In this document: in pieces, positions 33,358 through 42,868 of the stretch
Numbering within the stretch: position 1 is the first letter of the stretch
Layout of the letters: each line of letters begins with the position of its first letter
From: Caproicibacter sp047833665
GTDB taxonomy: Bacteria; Bacillota; Clostridia; Oscillospirales; Acutalibacteraceae
Assembly: GCA_047833665.1 (NCBI GenBank)
Contig: CP181261.1
Coordinates: forward strand, 1,674,001-1,738,000
DNA: 64,000 bases
Reading direction: 5' to 3'
Made by a program: the position numbers and the translations under genes
Notes under the pieces: model-generated
Databases searched by the model: none
What the model was told of the DNA's origin: nothing
The model's input: the letters and a program-made list of their open reading frames with translations, nothing else

Positions 33358-34749
33358 ATGAACGATACTGATATCCTGTCAAAGGTAAAGAAAATACATT
33401 TTGTCGGCATCGGCGGTTCCGGCATGTGCCCAATTGCTGAAATTCTGCTTCATAGAGGTTATGAGCTGACCGGTTCCGATATTAATGAGTCCGATACGCT
33501 GGAGCGGATTCGCTCTCTCGGAATTCCGGTTTTTATGGAACAGAAAGCAGAAAACATTAACGGAGCGGAACTGGTGGTTTATTCTGCCGCGGTAAAGCAG
33601 AATAACCCGGAATTGGTGGCCGCACGGGAAAAGAAAATTCCAACGGTGGAACGCTCCGTTATGCTTGGAATGGTGGCACGGCGCTACAAAAATACCATCG
33701 CTGTTTCCGGAACACATGGAAAGACAACTACAACCGCTATGATCACGCAAATTCTGCTAGGTGCCGGAAAAGACCCTTCAGCTGTCATCGGCGGCAAACT
33801 GCCTTTAATAGACGGAAACGGCCGGGCCGGACACTCCGATACCATCGTGTGCGAGGCCTGCGAATATGTTGATACCTTTTTACAGCTACATCCATCCATA
33901 TCCGTCATTTTGAACATCGACAACGACCACCTTGATTATTTCGGTACGGTGGAAAACATCATCCGATCCTTCCATCAATTTGCCAAGCAAACGTCCCGTT
34001 TAATCATTGTGAACGGCGATAACGAAAACGCCAAAAAAGCAGTCGAGGACATCAGCGGCCCGAAAATAGTTACCTATGGCTTTCAGAAAAACAACGATTA
34101 TTACGCTGGCGACATCTGCGACACCTCACGTGCACGCGAAAAATTCAGCGTATACCGCCATGGTGAGAAATTAGCCGAAATCGATCTGAGCGTGCCGGGC
34201 AAACATAACATCTACAATGCCCTTGCCGCTTTTGCTGTTGCAGATTCTTTTGGCATTGCGCCCAATGTCATTGCCGAAAATCTGCATCGGTTTACCGGAG
34301 TTCATCGCCGTTTTGAACTTTTGGGTGAATTTAACGGCATTACAGTAGCGGACGATTTTGCGCATCATCCAACCGAAATAGCCGCCACGCTTACCGCTGC
34401 AAAACAAATGGGCTTTTCACGCGTTTGGGCGGTGTTTCAGCCCCACACATATTCCAGAACATTTAATCTGCTGAATGATTTTGCAAAAGTGCTGCAAATT
34501 GCGGACAAAGTTGTGCTTTCCGAAATTTTGGCTGTACGCGAAACGAACACCTACAACATCTATGCAAAAGATCTTGCCGCTAAAATTCCGGGCTGTGTCT
34601 GGTTTAAAACCTTTGAAGAAATTACAGATTATGTAACAGCTCACGCAAAAGACGGTGATTTGATTCTGACTCTCGGCGGCGGCGACGTCTATAAATGTGC
34701 CAATTTAATCGTTCAAAAATACCGTCAGCAAGAAAAAAACAACGGCTGA
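33358..34749 (+). CDS. murC: UDP-N-acetylmuramate--L-alanine ligase
   Basis: Adds the first L-Ala of the peptidoglycan stem peptide, using ATP. 463 residues, Mur ligase family: N-terminal IHFVGIGGSGMCPIAEIL, the ATP loop SGTHGKTTTTAMI near 118-130, NIDNDHLDYFG, and the C-terminal domain with GVHRRFELLG and FQPHTYSRT. AAGGAG lies 9 nt before the ATG. Monocistronic, plus strand, divergent from dpaAB and closed by a shared terminator. It is away from the division/cell-wall cluster, as is common in Clostridia. Confidence 0.97.
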   Translation: MNDTDILSKVKKIHFVGIGGSGMCPIAEILLHRGYELTGSDINESDTLERIRSLGIPVFMEQKAENINGAELVVYSAAVKQNNPELVAAREKKIPTVERSVMLGMVARRYKNTIAVSGTHGKTTTTAMITQILLGAGKDPSAVIGGKLPLIDGNGRAGHSDTIVCEACEYVDTFLQLHPSISVILNIDNDHLDYFGTVENIIRSFHQFAKQTSRLIIVNGDNENAKKAVEDISGPKIVTYGFQKNNDYYAGDICDTSRAREKFSVYRHGEKLAEIDLSVPGKHNIYNALAAFAVADSFGIAPNVIAENLHRFTGVHRRFELLGEFNGITVADDFAHHPTEIAATLTAAKQMGFSRVWAVFQPHTYSRTFNLLNDFAKVLQIADKVVLSEILAVRETNTYNIYAKDLAAKIPGCVWFKTFEEITDYVTAHAKDGDLILTLGGGDVYKCANLIVQKYRQQEKNNG

Positions 34750-34770
34750 TATTTTCTAGCGCAACTGCAA

Positions 34771-34810
34771 AAAAAATGATGGAATCGGGAAAATGATTCC
34801 ATCATTTTTT
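34771..34810. terminator. Bidirectional terminator between murC and uvrA
   Basis: A perfect 16-bp stem, 34771-34786 with 34795-34810, with an A-run on one arm and a T-run on the other and an 8-nt loop. It lies between the convergent murC and uvrA stops. Confidence 0.9.
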
Positions 34811-34853
34811 ATTATACTTTTTCAAGCACATCCGATAGTACTTGCGTTTGTCA

Positions 34854-37697
34854 TTATGATTCCGCGGCATTATCCTCTGACAGCATTTTTTTCAGATACT
34901 GCCCCGTATAGGATTCCGGAACCTTTGCAATTTCTTCCGGAGTTCCGGCTGCCACAATCTGTCCTCCTGCATCTCCGCCCTCCGGGCCGAGGTCAACAAT
35001 GTAATCCGCCGTTTTAATCAGGTCCAGATTGTGTTCAATGACCAAGACAGTATTGCCGCCGTCCACCAGCTTTTGCAGTACTTCAATCAGTTTATGAACA
35101 TCTGCAATATGCAAACCGGTGGTAGGTTCATCTAAAATATAGATGGTACGCCCTGTGGAACGTTTTCCAAGTTCCGCCGCCAATTTGACCCGCTGCGCTT
35201 CCCCGCCGGAAAGAGTTGTCGCGGGTTGGCCGATTTTTATATATCCCAGACCTACATCTTGAATGGTCTTCAATTTGCGTGCTATGCGCGGAATTTCCGA
35301 GAAAAATTGAAGTCCTTCTTCTACGGTCATCTCAAGAACATCGTAGATACTTTTGCCTTTGTATTTGATTTCCAGCGTTTCCCGATTATAGCGTTTTCCC
35401 TTGCACACATCGCATGGGACATAAACGTCCGGCAGAAAATTCATCTCAATTTTGATAATTCCGTCGCCCTCGCACGCCTCACATCTCCCGCCTTTTACAT
35501 TAAAAGAAAACCGCCCCGGCGTATAACCGCGCAGCTTTGCGTCAGGCGTGGAGGCAAATAACTCGCGAATATCCGTAAATACACCCGTATAGGTTGCCGG
35601 ATTGGAACGGGGCGTGCGGCCAATTGGGGATTGGTCAATCTGAATGACTTTATCCAGTGCATTAAGGCCCGTAATTTTCTTAAAAGCACCCGGGCGCGTT
35701 TTTGCGCCGTTGAGTTCCGCCGCAAGATATTTGTAAAGAATTTCATTAATCAGTGAGGATTTTCCTGAGCCGGACACACCGGTAACACAAATAAATGTGC
35801 CGAGGGGAAAGGTTACGTTAATATTTTTTAAATTGTTTTGCGATGCTCCGATGATGGACAGTTTTTTCCCGTTTCCCTTGCGGCGAACGGAAGGAATTTC
35901 CACTTTTCTGCGGCCGCTGAGATAGGCAGCGGTAATGGAATTTTTGCATTTTAAAAGATCCTTAACTTTGCCGCTGAAAACAACTTTCCCGCCATGCACA
36001 CCGGCGCCGGGCCCTATGTCCACAATATGGTCGGCGGCCAGCATAGTTTCCTCATCATGTTCTACGACAATAACTGTGTTTCCAATATCCCTCAAATGCT
36101 TCAGTGTATCCAACAGCTTGGCATTATCCCGCTGATGCAGACCAATGCTCGGTTCGTCAAGGATATATAAAACGCCGGTTAAGGAAGAACCAATTTGAGT
36201 TGCCAGCCTGATGCGCTGACTCTCCCCGCCTGAAAGCGTCCCCGCGGAACGAGAGAGTGTTAAATACTCCAAACCTACGTTTTTTAGGAAACCAAGTCGG
36301 CTGCGAATTTCACGCAAAATTAAACGGGCTATCATGTTTTCACGGTCAGAGAGTTTCAGATGATCAAAAAAATCGAGTGCCTCTGTAATGGATTTATCGC
36401 ACAGGTCTGCAATATTAATACCGCCCACCGTAACAGACAGGCTCGCGGGGGACAGCCTTTTGCCATGGCAGGCATCGCAGGGAATCGCGCTCATATAGGA
36501 CTGAATTTCTTCCTTAATCCAGTTGCTCTGAGTGTCCCTGTAGCGGCGTTCCAAATTGTTAATGATGCCTTCAAACGTCGTTTGATAAACACTGTGCGCA
36601 AATTCTGTGCTGCGTTCCACTGTTATTTTTTCGCCGTTTGTGCCATACAGCAAAATATCTATAATTTTCTTAGGCAGCTTTTTAATAGGAGTGTCAAGAG
36701 AAAAATGATAATGCTTCGCGAGCGCACGGAAATACATTGCCGCAATGGAATTTCCCTCCATTGCCCATCCGCTCGCTTTGATGCCTCCTTGATTAATGGA
36801 AAGAGATTTATCCGGAATAATGCGGTCGGGGTCAATTTTCATAAAAACACCGAGTCCCGCACATTTCGGGCACGCCCCAAATGGACTGTTGAACGAAAAC
36901 ATTCTTGGCGCAAGTTCTTCCATGCTGACACCGTGTTCCGGGCAAGCATAGTTTTGCGAAAACACGTGATCTTCTCCGTCCACAACGCTGATGACGGTCA
37001 ACCCTCCCGATAAAGAGGACGCGGTTTCTATCGAATCCGCCAAACGGGAGCGTACGCTTGGGTGAATAACCAGCCGGTCTACCACTATTTCAATAGTATG
37101 TTTCTTATTCTTTTCCAGCTTAATTGTTTCGGATAGATCATAGATTACACCGTCCGCGCGGACACGAACATAGCCGCTTTTGCGTGCAGCTTCCAACGTT
37201 TTGAGATGTTCTCCCTTGCGTTCACGCACAACCGGTGCAAGTACAAGAATTTTTGAATTCTCCGGCAAACTCATAACCTGATCGACAATTTGGTCCACCG
37301 TCTGCTGCCGGATTTCTCTGCCGCAAACAGGACAATGCGGAATTCCAATTCTTGCGTATAGCAGTCTCAAATAGTCATAAATTTCCGTTACGGTTCCCAC
37401 TGTGGAACGCGGATTTTTCGAGGTTGTCTTTTGGTCAATAGATATGGATGGAGACAGACCATCGATAGAATCAACATCCGGCTTGTTCGCCTGCCCGAGA
37501 AACTGACGCGCATAGGCGGACAGCGACTCCACATATCTTCGTTGTCCTTCAGCGTATATTGTATCAAACGCAAGCGAGGACTTTCCGGAACCGGAAAGTC
37601 CAGTAAAGACAATCAACTTGTCACGCGGAATCTTTAAATCAATATTTTTTAAATTGTGCTCTCTTGCACCTTTAATCAATATATTTTTTGCTGGCAT
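34854..37697 (-). CDS. uvrA: Excinuclease ABC subunit A
   Basis: DNA-damage recognition ATPase of nucleotide excision repair. 947 residues with two ABC modules: Walker A GLSGSGKSSLAFD near residue 33 and GVSGSGKSSLIN near 640; signatures LSGGESQRIRLATQ and LSGGEAQRVKLAAEL. Zinc-module cysteines are in CPVCGREI, CDACHGKRL and CEACEGDG/CDVCKGKRY. GGAGG lies before the ATG and 18 bp separate it from uvrB. It is the last gene of the pyrE-radC-uvrB-uvrA group. Confidence 0.98.
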   Translation of the reverse strand: MPAKNILIKGAREHNLKNIDLKIPRDKLIVFTGLSGSGKSSLAFDTIYAEGQRRYVESLSAYARQFLGQANKPDVDSIDGLSPSISIDQKTTSKNPRSTVGTVTEIYDYLRLLYARIGIPHCPVCGREIRQQTVDQIVDQVMSLPENSKILVLAPVVRERKGEHLKTLEAARKSGYVRVRADGVIYDLSETIKLEKNKKHTIEIVVDRLVIHPSVRSRLADSIETASSLSGGLTVISVVDGEDHVFSQNYACPEHGVSMEELAPRMFSFNSPFGACPKCAGLGVFMKIDPDRIIPDKSLSINQGGIKASGWAMEGNSIAAMYFRALAKHYHFSLDTPIKKLPKKIIDILLYGTNGEKITVERSTEFAHSVYQTTFEGIINNLERRYRDTQSNWIKEEIQSYMSAIPCDACHGKRLSPASLSVTVGGINIADLCDKSITEALDFFDHLKLSDRENMIARLILREIRSRLGFLKNVGLEYLTLSRSAGTLSGGESQRIRLATQIGSSLTGVLYILDEPSIGLHQRDNAKLLDTLKHLRDIGNTVIVVEHDEETMLAADHIVDIGPGAGVHGGKVVFSGKVKDLLKCKNSITAAYLSGRRKVEIPSVRRKGNGKKLSIIGASQNNLKNINVTFPLGTFICVTGVSGSGKSSLINEILYKYLAAELNGAKTRPGAFKKITGLNALDKVIQIDQSPIGRTPRSNPATYTGVFTDIRELFASTPDAKLRGYTPGRFSFNVKGGRCEACEGDGIIKIEMNFLPDVYVPCDVCKGKRYNRETLEIKYKGKSIYDVLEMTVEEGLQFFSEIPRIARKLKTIQDVGLGYIKIGQPATTLSGGEAQRVKLAAELGKRSTGRTIYILDEPTTGLHIADVHKLIEVLQKLVDGGNTVLVIEHNLDLIKTADYIVDLGPEGGDAGGQIVAAGTPEEIAKVPESYTGQYLKKMLSEDNAAES

Positions 37698-37715
37698 AAT
37701 ACCTCCGTTATTCCG

Positions 37716-39680
37716 CTATTTTCCGCTGCTAAGCTCCTTGATACGATCGCGCAGCCATGCAGCATGTTCAAACTCCAGCAGCTTTGCAGCCGCTTTCATT
37801 TCCTTGGTTAATTGCTCAATCATTCGTTTTCTTTCGGAAGCTGTCAAGCGCTTTTTCTTTTTCCCTTGTCCGGCTTCCTCTTTATGCGTACTGATTTCCA
37901 AAATCTCAGGAACATTCTTAATAATTGTTTTAGGCGTAATACCGTGCTCCTTGTTGTATTTCATCTGGATATCACGTCTGCGCTGCGTTTCTCGAATAGC
38001 AGCCTCCATGGACGGTGTGACAGAATCAGCGTACATAATCACCTGACCGTTTGCATTTCGGGCTGCGCGGCCAATGGTTTGGATAAGCGACCGCTCACTG
38101 CGAAGGAAGCCTTCCTTGTCCGCGTCCAAAATGGCTACCAACGATACTTCAGGAATATCCAGTCCTTCACGCAGCAAATTGATACCCACCAGAACATCAA
38201 ATTCTCCCAGCCGCAAGTCGCGTATAATTTCCATCCGTTCAATTGTGTCAATATCGTGGTGCATATATCGAACGCGAATTCCCATGGACTCTAAATAAGC
38301 TGTTAAGTCTTCCGCCATTTTCTTTGTAAGTGTGGTAACAAGCACGCGCTCTTTTTTTGCGGTCCTGATGTTAATTTCGGAAATGAGGTCATCAATCTGT
38401 CCATCCGTGGGCTTCACGATGATTTCCGGATCGACCAACCCGGTTGGCCGAATGACTTGTTCCACAATTTGAGCTGATTTCTCCTTTTCCAAATCGCCCG
38501 GTGTTGCGCTGACAAAAATGACCTGATTAATATGGCGGTAAAACTCGTCAAAGTTTAGCGGTCGGTTATCATAGGCGGACGGGAGGCGAAACCCAAAGTT
38601 TACAAGCGTTTCTTTCCTTGCTCTGTCGCCCGCATACATAGAACGCACCTGCGGCAGCGTCACATGGGATTCATCCACAAACATAATGAAATCCTTTGGG
38701 AAATAATCAAGCAGAGTAAACGGCGAACTGCCCGGTTTACGGCCGGAAAGAATTCTGGAGTAATTTTCAATGCCTTTGCAAAATCCTATTTCGGACAACA
38801 TTTCCATGTCATACCGCGTTCTTTCCTCAATCCGCTGGGCCTCTATTAGTTTGTTTTTACTTTTAAACATCGCTACTTGTTCTTCCATTTCCCGATTGAT
38901 TTCTTCGATGGCACGCTGCATCTTTTCTTTAGGCACAATATAGTGTGACGCAGGGTAAATTGCAATATGTTTGAGATCGGATTTTACTTCTCCTGTTACC
39001 GGATTGATTTCTCGAATGCGGTCTATTTCATCGCCAAAAAATTCAACACGGACAGCGGTATTGTTGGACTGTACAGGAAAAATCTCCACCACATCACCGT
39101 GAACGCGGAATTTATTCCGAATAAAATTGACATCATTGCGCTCATACTGAAGCTCGACAAGCTTTTTTAGCAACTCGTCCCTATCCTTCTTCATCCCGGG
39201 GCGCAGAGAAATAACCATGGTGCGGTAGTCAATCGGGTCACCAAGGCTGTAAATACATGAAACGCTTGCAACGATAATCACATCCCGCCGTTCCGAAAGT
39301 GCAGAAGTGGCAGAGTGTCTCAATTTATCAATTTCATCATTAATTGCAGAGTCTTTTTCGATATAGGTATCCGTCGTGGGAATGTATGCTTCCGGCTGAT
39401 AATAATCATAATAGCTTACAAAATATTCTACAGCATTTTCCGGAAAAAATTCACGGAATTCCGAGCAAAGCTGAGCCGCAAGTGTCTTGTTATGAGCCAA
39501 AACCAGTGTAGGCCGGTTCATTTGGGCTATCACATTCGCCATGGTAAATGTCTTGCCGGAACCGGTCACGCCCAGCAAAGTCTGTTCTTTATATCCTTTT
39601 TTTAGACCTTCCACCAACTGCCGGATCGCTTTCGGCTGATCCCCCGTTGGTTTATATTTCGAAACTAATTTAAAATCCAT
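37716..39680 (-). CDS. uvrB: Excinuclease ABC subunit B
   Basis: Helicase-like damage-verification subunit. 654 residues. Walker A GVTGSGKTFTMANVI near 38, the beta-hairpin YYDYYQPEAYIP near 92-103, the DEAD-type box MFVDESHVT, motif VI region QTIGRAARN, and a C-terminal UVR domain (about 612-647) that contacts UvrC. Start ATG 39680 with GGAG 12 nt upstream. uvrC is not in the window. Confidence 0.98.
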   Translation of the reverse strand: MDFKLVSKYKPTGDQPKAIRQLVEGLKKGYKEQTLLGVTGSGKTFTMANVIAQMNRPTLVLAHNKTLAAQLCSEFREFFPENAVEYFVSYYDYYQPEAYIPTTDTYIEKDSAINDEIDKLRHSATSALSERRDVIIVASVSCIYSLGDPIDYRTMVISLRPGMKKDRDELLKKLVELQYERNDVNFIRNKFRVHGDVVEIFPVQSNNTAVRVEFFGDEIDRIREINPVTGEVKSDLKHIAIYPASHYIVPKEKMQRAIEEINREMEEQVAMFKSKNKLIEAQRIEERTRYDMEMLSEIGFCKGIENYSRILSGRKPGSSPFTLLDYFPKDFIMFVDESHVTLPQVRSMYAGDRARKETLVNFGFRLPSAYDNRPLNFDEFYRHINQVIFVSATPGDLEKEKSAQIVEQVIRPTGLVDPEIIVKPTDGQIDDLISEINIRTAKKERVLVTTLTKKMAEDLTAYLESMGIRVRYMHHDIDTIERMEIIRDLRLGEFDVLVGINLLREGLDIPEVSLVAILDADKEGFLRSERSLIQTIGRAARNANGQVIMYADSVTPSMEAAIRETQRRRDIQMKYNKEHGITPKTIIKNVPEILEISTHKEEAGQGKKKKRLTASERKRMIEQLTKEMKAAAKLLEFEHAAWLRDRIKELSSGK

Positions 39681-39689
39681 AGTTTAAAT

Positions 39690-40433
39690 TTACTCCAATT
39701 CAGAGTTAAACAGTTCGGGCATTAATTTGCTTTTTGCTATGGAAAGATAATCATTTCCGCTGACAATGATATGATCAATTAACCGGACTTCCACCGTATC
39801 CAGCGCTCTATAAACCCAGCGTGTTGTACTGAGATCCTGCTTAGAAGGAAGGCAGTTGCCGCTTGGATGATTATGGGATAAAATTGCATAAGAAGCATCA
39901 TACTGTACCGAAAGTCTCACTATTTTTTTAATGTAAATATTTGCTGAATTAACAGAACCTTCATCCACAATATCACAATACAAAATGCGAGTTTGGCTGT
40001 CGAGCAACATCAGTATAACGACTTCGTTCTGCCGCCCAATAAATTTATTCATTAAGTGCTTGCCTGCTTCATCGTAGCTGTAAATCACCGTTTTATCTCG
40101 GTCAAGGTCTTCCTGATATCGGCGGCAAAGTTGAGGAATCAGTTTAATCAACGTCGCAGCAGATTTTCCAATTCCCTCAACTTTTAAAAGTTCTTCGAAC
40201 GGAGCGTCAAAGGTTCCGGAAAGGGAACCGAACTTCTGTATCAGCCTATGCGCAATTGGATTGGTATCTTTCAGAGGAATCGCATAATATAAAAGAAGTT
40301 CCAAAACGGAATGAGATTGAAAAGAATCCAGTCCGGACTTAAGAAACTGGTTTTTCACTCGTTCCCGATGTCCGCTATGCAAAGATTTTGTTTTGAGCGG
40401 TTTTTTCTTCTCAGTACTGGTGTTTTTCTTCAA
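39690..40433 (-). CDS. radC: RadC/JAB-domain DNA repair-associated protein
   Basis: 247 residues. An N-terminal helix-hairpin-helix region (LLKVEGIGKSAATLIKLIPQL) precedes a JAB/MPN metalloprotease-like domain with the metal motif SHNHPSGNCLPSKQD. The historical repair role of RadC is disputed; biochemical function is unknown. The start is TTG 40433 with GGAG 8 nt upstream. It lies 9 bp before uvrB and 24 bp after pyrE, so it is part of the same transcription unit. Confidence 0.93.
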   Translation of the reverse strand: MKKNTSTEKKKPLKTKSLHSGHRERVKNQFLKSGLDSFQSHSVLELLLYYAIPLKDTNPIAHRLIQKFGSLSGTFDAPFEELLKVEGIGKSAATLIKLIPQLCRRYQEDLDRDKTVIYSYDEAGKHLMNKFIGRQNEVVILMLLDSQTRILYCDIVDEGSVNSANIYIKKIVRLSVQYDASYAILSHNHPSGNCLPSKQDLSTTRWVYRALDTVEVRLIDHIIVSGNDYLSIAKSKLMPELFNSELE

Positions 40434-40457
40434 AACAGCCGCTCCCTTTTTTTCGAA

Positions 40458-41036
40458 TCAACTCTTTCTGCTGCCAGGTTTCTCCGGAGCAGGGGCTCCT
40501 GCTTTGCACAAAGGGCAGTTCTGCGGTTCCCACGACTCTACTTCCATGGATACAACTGCCTGATACGGTACACCAAAATCGATTTTTCCACCCGTTCTGT
40601 CCACGATGGAACCGACGCCAACAACAATTCCGCCGCTCTGCTTGACAAGTTCAATCACTTCACGCACAGAACCACCGGTTGTGACGACGTCTTCAACCAC
40701 CAAAACACGCTGTCCTGGTTTGACGGCGAAACCTCTTCGCAAAGCCATTTTTCCATCTTGGCCACGCTCAGTAAAAAAGTTTTCACATTGCAGCGCCCGG
40801 CTAACTTCGTACGCCATCTGTACTGCACCCATTGCAGGACCGATGACAATTTCAATGTTTTCATTTTGATATTTTTCTGCAAGTGCGGTGCAGAGTTCTT
40901 CACTGTATTTTGTATTGCGGAAAATTTTTGCACATTGCAGGTAGCGGTTACTGTGTCGGCCAGAGGTCAGCAAGAAATGCCCTTCCAACAACACACCAGC
41001 CTCTTTAAATATTTCAAAAGCCCGTTCCTGTGTCAT
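40458..41036 (-). CDS. pyrE: Orotate phosphoribosyltransferase
   Basis: Converts orotate and PRPP to OMP in pyrimidine synthesis. 192 residues. N-terminal LTSGRHSNRYLQCAK, PAMGAVQMAYEVSRAL, and the PRPP motif VLVVEDVVTTGGS. The C-terminal tail NCPLCKAGAPAPEKPGSRK is a recurring extension in this branch of the family. AAAGGAG precedes the ATG. First gene before radC-uvrB-uvrA; no other pyr biosynthetic gene apart from carAB and the UMP kinase gene pyrH is in the window. Confidence 0.95.
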   Translation of the reverse strand: MTQERAFEIFKEAGVLLEGHFLLTSGRHSNRYLQCAKIFRNTKYSEELCTALAEKYQNENIEIVIGPAMGAVQMAYEVSRALQCENFFTERGQDGKMALRRGFAVKPGQRVLVVEDVVTTGGSVREVIELVKQSGGIVVGVGSIVDRTGGKIDFGVPYQAVVSMEVESWEPQNCPLCKAGAPAPEKPGSRKS

Positions 41037-41070
41037 TCATGAAATCTCCTTTATCCCTACTATTTTCCCT

Positions 41071-41099
41071 ATTATATACTAAATTATTTTTTTTGAAAA
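41071..41099 (-). promoter_or_regulatory. Promoter of pyrE-radC-uvrB-uvrA
   Basis: On the minus strand TTTTCA (41099-41094), a 17-bp spacer and TATAAT (41076-41071), about 35 bp before the pyrE ATG. Confidence 0.6.
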
Positions 41100-41111
41100 G
41101 CCTTTCCAGAT

Positions 41112-41140
41112 TTTCGATGTTTTTAAATTTATGCTATAAT
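41112..41140 (+). promoter_or_regulatory. Extended -10 promoter of the pseudouridine synthase gene
   Basis: TGCTATAAT (41132-41140) is an extended -10 element; a weak -35, TTTCGA, lies 17 bp upstream. It is back to back with the pyrE promoter. Confidence 0.6.
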
Positions 41141-41177
41141 CAATTTTAAGCAAATGGATTACAGGAGTATCAAACAT

Positions 41178-42137
41178 ATGAAAAAAGTCATTATCGGTGC
41201 AAACGATGCAGGGCAACGTCTGGATAAATTCCTGACAAAAACCTATCCCAATCTGCCACAGTCAATGCTATACAAGAGTATCCGAAAGAAAAACATCAAG
41301 CTAAACGGAAAACGCTGCACCAATTCAACCAGGCTATCGGAAAATGACGTCCTGACGATGTATTTAAAAGACGAATTTTTTCAAACAGAGCCAAAGCAAT
41401 ATGATTTTTTAAAAGCACCCAACCGGCTGAATATTGCCTATGAGGATGAAAATTTGCTGGTGCTGGACAAACAGCCCGGTCTAATCGTTCATCCGGATGA
41501 AAATTACCATTTTGACTCCCTAATCGCACGCGTTCAACATTATCTTTTCGACAAAGGTGAATATAGCCCTGACGAAGAAAATTCCTTTGCGCCTGCTTTA
41601 ATTAACCGCATTGACCGCAATACGGGTGGGCTTGTGCTGGCTGCGAAAAATGCGGAAACACTTCGGATTATGAACCAAAAAGTTAAGCAGCGAGAAATAC
41701 AAAAGTTATACCTCTGCGTTGTATGTGGGAAGCTTCAAAAAAAAGAAGCTACACTGGAAGGTTTTTTACAGAAAAACGAAAAACAAAATCGTGTTTATAT
41801 TTCAAAAAAGCCCATGCGAAATTCCAGAACAATCCGAACTCGATACAGAGTTCTAGCAGAGCGAAAAGCGTTTAGCCTACTGGAAGTGGAACTGCTGACC
41901 GGCCGCACACATCAAATCAGAGCACATCTCGCTTCCATTGGACACCCACTGGCCGGAGACGGCAAATATGGCACTAATGCCATGAATAAAATTTCTGGTT
42001 TTCCATATCAGGCTCTTTATTCCTATCGTTTAAAATTCCGTTTTACAACGGACGCCGGGATTCTCGAATATCTAAATGGTAAAGAAATAGAGGCAAAAAA
42101 CATCTGGTTTTTGGAAGAATTTTATCGCTTTCCCTAA
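41178..42137 (+). CDS. RluA-family pseudouridine synthase
   Basis: Isomerises uridines in rRNA or tRNA; the exact target site is not predictable. 319 residues from ATG 41178 with AGGAG 10 nt upstream; a frame to 41154 lacks a start context. An N-terminal S4 domain (QRLDKFLTKTYPNLPQSMLYKSI) is followed by the catalytic motif INRIDRNTGGLVLAAK with its Asp, and TGRTHQIRAHLASIGHPLAGDGKYG. Stands alone on the plus strand, sharing a terminator with the his operon. Confidence 0.93.
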   Translation: MKKVIIGANDAGQRLDKFLTKTYPNLPQSMLYKSIRKKNIKLNGKRCTNSTRLSENDVLTMYLKDEFFQTEPKQYDFLKAPNRLNIAYEDENLLVLDKQPGLIVHPDENYHFDSLIARVQHYLFDKGEYSPDEENSFAPALINRIDRNTGGLVLAAKNAETLRIMNQKVKQREIQKLYLCVVCGKLQKKEATLEGFLQKNEKQNRVYISKKPMRNSRTIRTRYRVLAERKAFSLLEVELLTGRTHQIRAHLASIGHPLAGDGKYGTNAMNKISGFPYQALYSYRLKFRFTTDAGILEYLNGKEIEAKNIWFLEEFYRFP

Positions 42138-42144
42138 TGGAGAA

Positions 42145-42187
42145 TAAAAAACTGAGGCACCGATGCCGTTTGCATTGGTGCCTTTTT
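42145..42187. terminator. Bidirectional terminator (pseudouridine synthase gene / his operon)
   Basis: A 12-bp stem (42155-42166 with 42172-42183, one G-U pair) and a 5-nt loop. CCTTTTTC follows on the plus strand and CAGTTTTTTATTC on the minus strand. It ends both convergent units. Confidence 0.88.
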
Positions 42188-42189
42188 CA

Positions 42190-42516
42190 CTACGAATTTT
42201 TATCAACCTGATGGAATTTTTTCAGATTTCCTGTTTTTTGGCTTCTTTTGTTGAGTTCTGCTTCGATTTCTTCCGGAGAAATTCCTTCATTTACCATCAG
42301 CACGGTCAGATGATACAACAAATCCGAAATTTCCGCAACCGTATCAGCATTCTTACCATTCTTCGCGGCGATAATCACTTCACTGCATTCTTCCCCGCAT
42401 TTTTTCAAAATCTTGTCTAATCCCTGTTCAAATAGATAGCAGGTATAGGAACCCTCGCGATGCTCGGATTTTCGGCTTAACACAGTTTGGTACAAATTCC
42501 GCAGTACATCATTCAT
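42190..42516 (-). CDS. hisE: Phosphoribosyl-ATP pyrophosphatase
   Basis: Second step of histidine synthesis: PR-ATP to PR-AMP. 108 residues from ATG 42516, preceded by GGAGGG; the in-frame extension to 42624 lies inside hisI. MazG-like helical fold with GEECSEVIIAAKNG and the paired acidic motif region VAEISDLLYHLTVLM. Last gene of the operon; its start overlaps the end of hisI by 8 bp. hisE and hisI are separate genes here, not fused. Confidence 0.95.
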   Translation of the reverse strand: MNDVLRNLYQTVLSRKSEHREGSYTCYLFEQGLDKILKKCGEECSEVIIAAKNGKNADTVAEISDLLYHLTVLMVNEGISPEEIEAELNKRSQKTGNLKKFHQVDKNS

Positions 42517-42868
42517 CGGTATCCCTCCAAATTTCATTAAAAAAGCAACTATGCGAACCGGTATGGCATGCTGCGCCGGTCTGCTTGACAATAACAAGCA
42601 AAGTGTCGCTGTCACAGTCCCCAAAAATTCTAATTACTTTCTGCACATGACCAGACGTTGCACCTTTATTCCATAATTCTTTGCGCGACCGGCTGTAAAA
42701 CCATGTATAACCTGTTTCCAGCGTCTTTCTCATAGATTCCCGATTCATATAAGCTAGCATTAAAACTTCGCCGGTTCCTTCTTCTTGGATAATAGCCGGA
42801 AGGAGGTCTGCTTTTTGAAAAAAAGGTTCAATATCTTCTTCACGGATTTTGCTTCCATGTAAGTTCAT
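42509..42868 (-). CDS. hisI: Phosphoribosyl-AMP cyclohydrolase
   Basis: Third step of histidine synthesis: opens the adenine ring of PR-AMP. 119 residues. Typical motifs are VLMLAYMNRESMRKTLETG, WNKGATSGHVQKV, the metal-binding region DCDSDTLLV, and the zinc ligands in GAACHTGSHSCFF. The ATG overlaps the hisA stop by 4 bp (ATGA). The usual gene between hisA and hisI, hisF, is missing here. Confidence 0.96.
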   Translation of the reverse strand: MNLHGSKIREEDIEPFFQKADLLPAIIQEEGTGEVLMLAYMNRESMRKTLETGYTWFYSRSRKELWNKGATSGHVQKVIRIFGDCDSDTLLVIVKQTGAACHTGSHSCFFNEIWRDTDE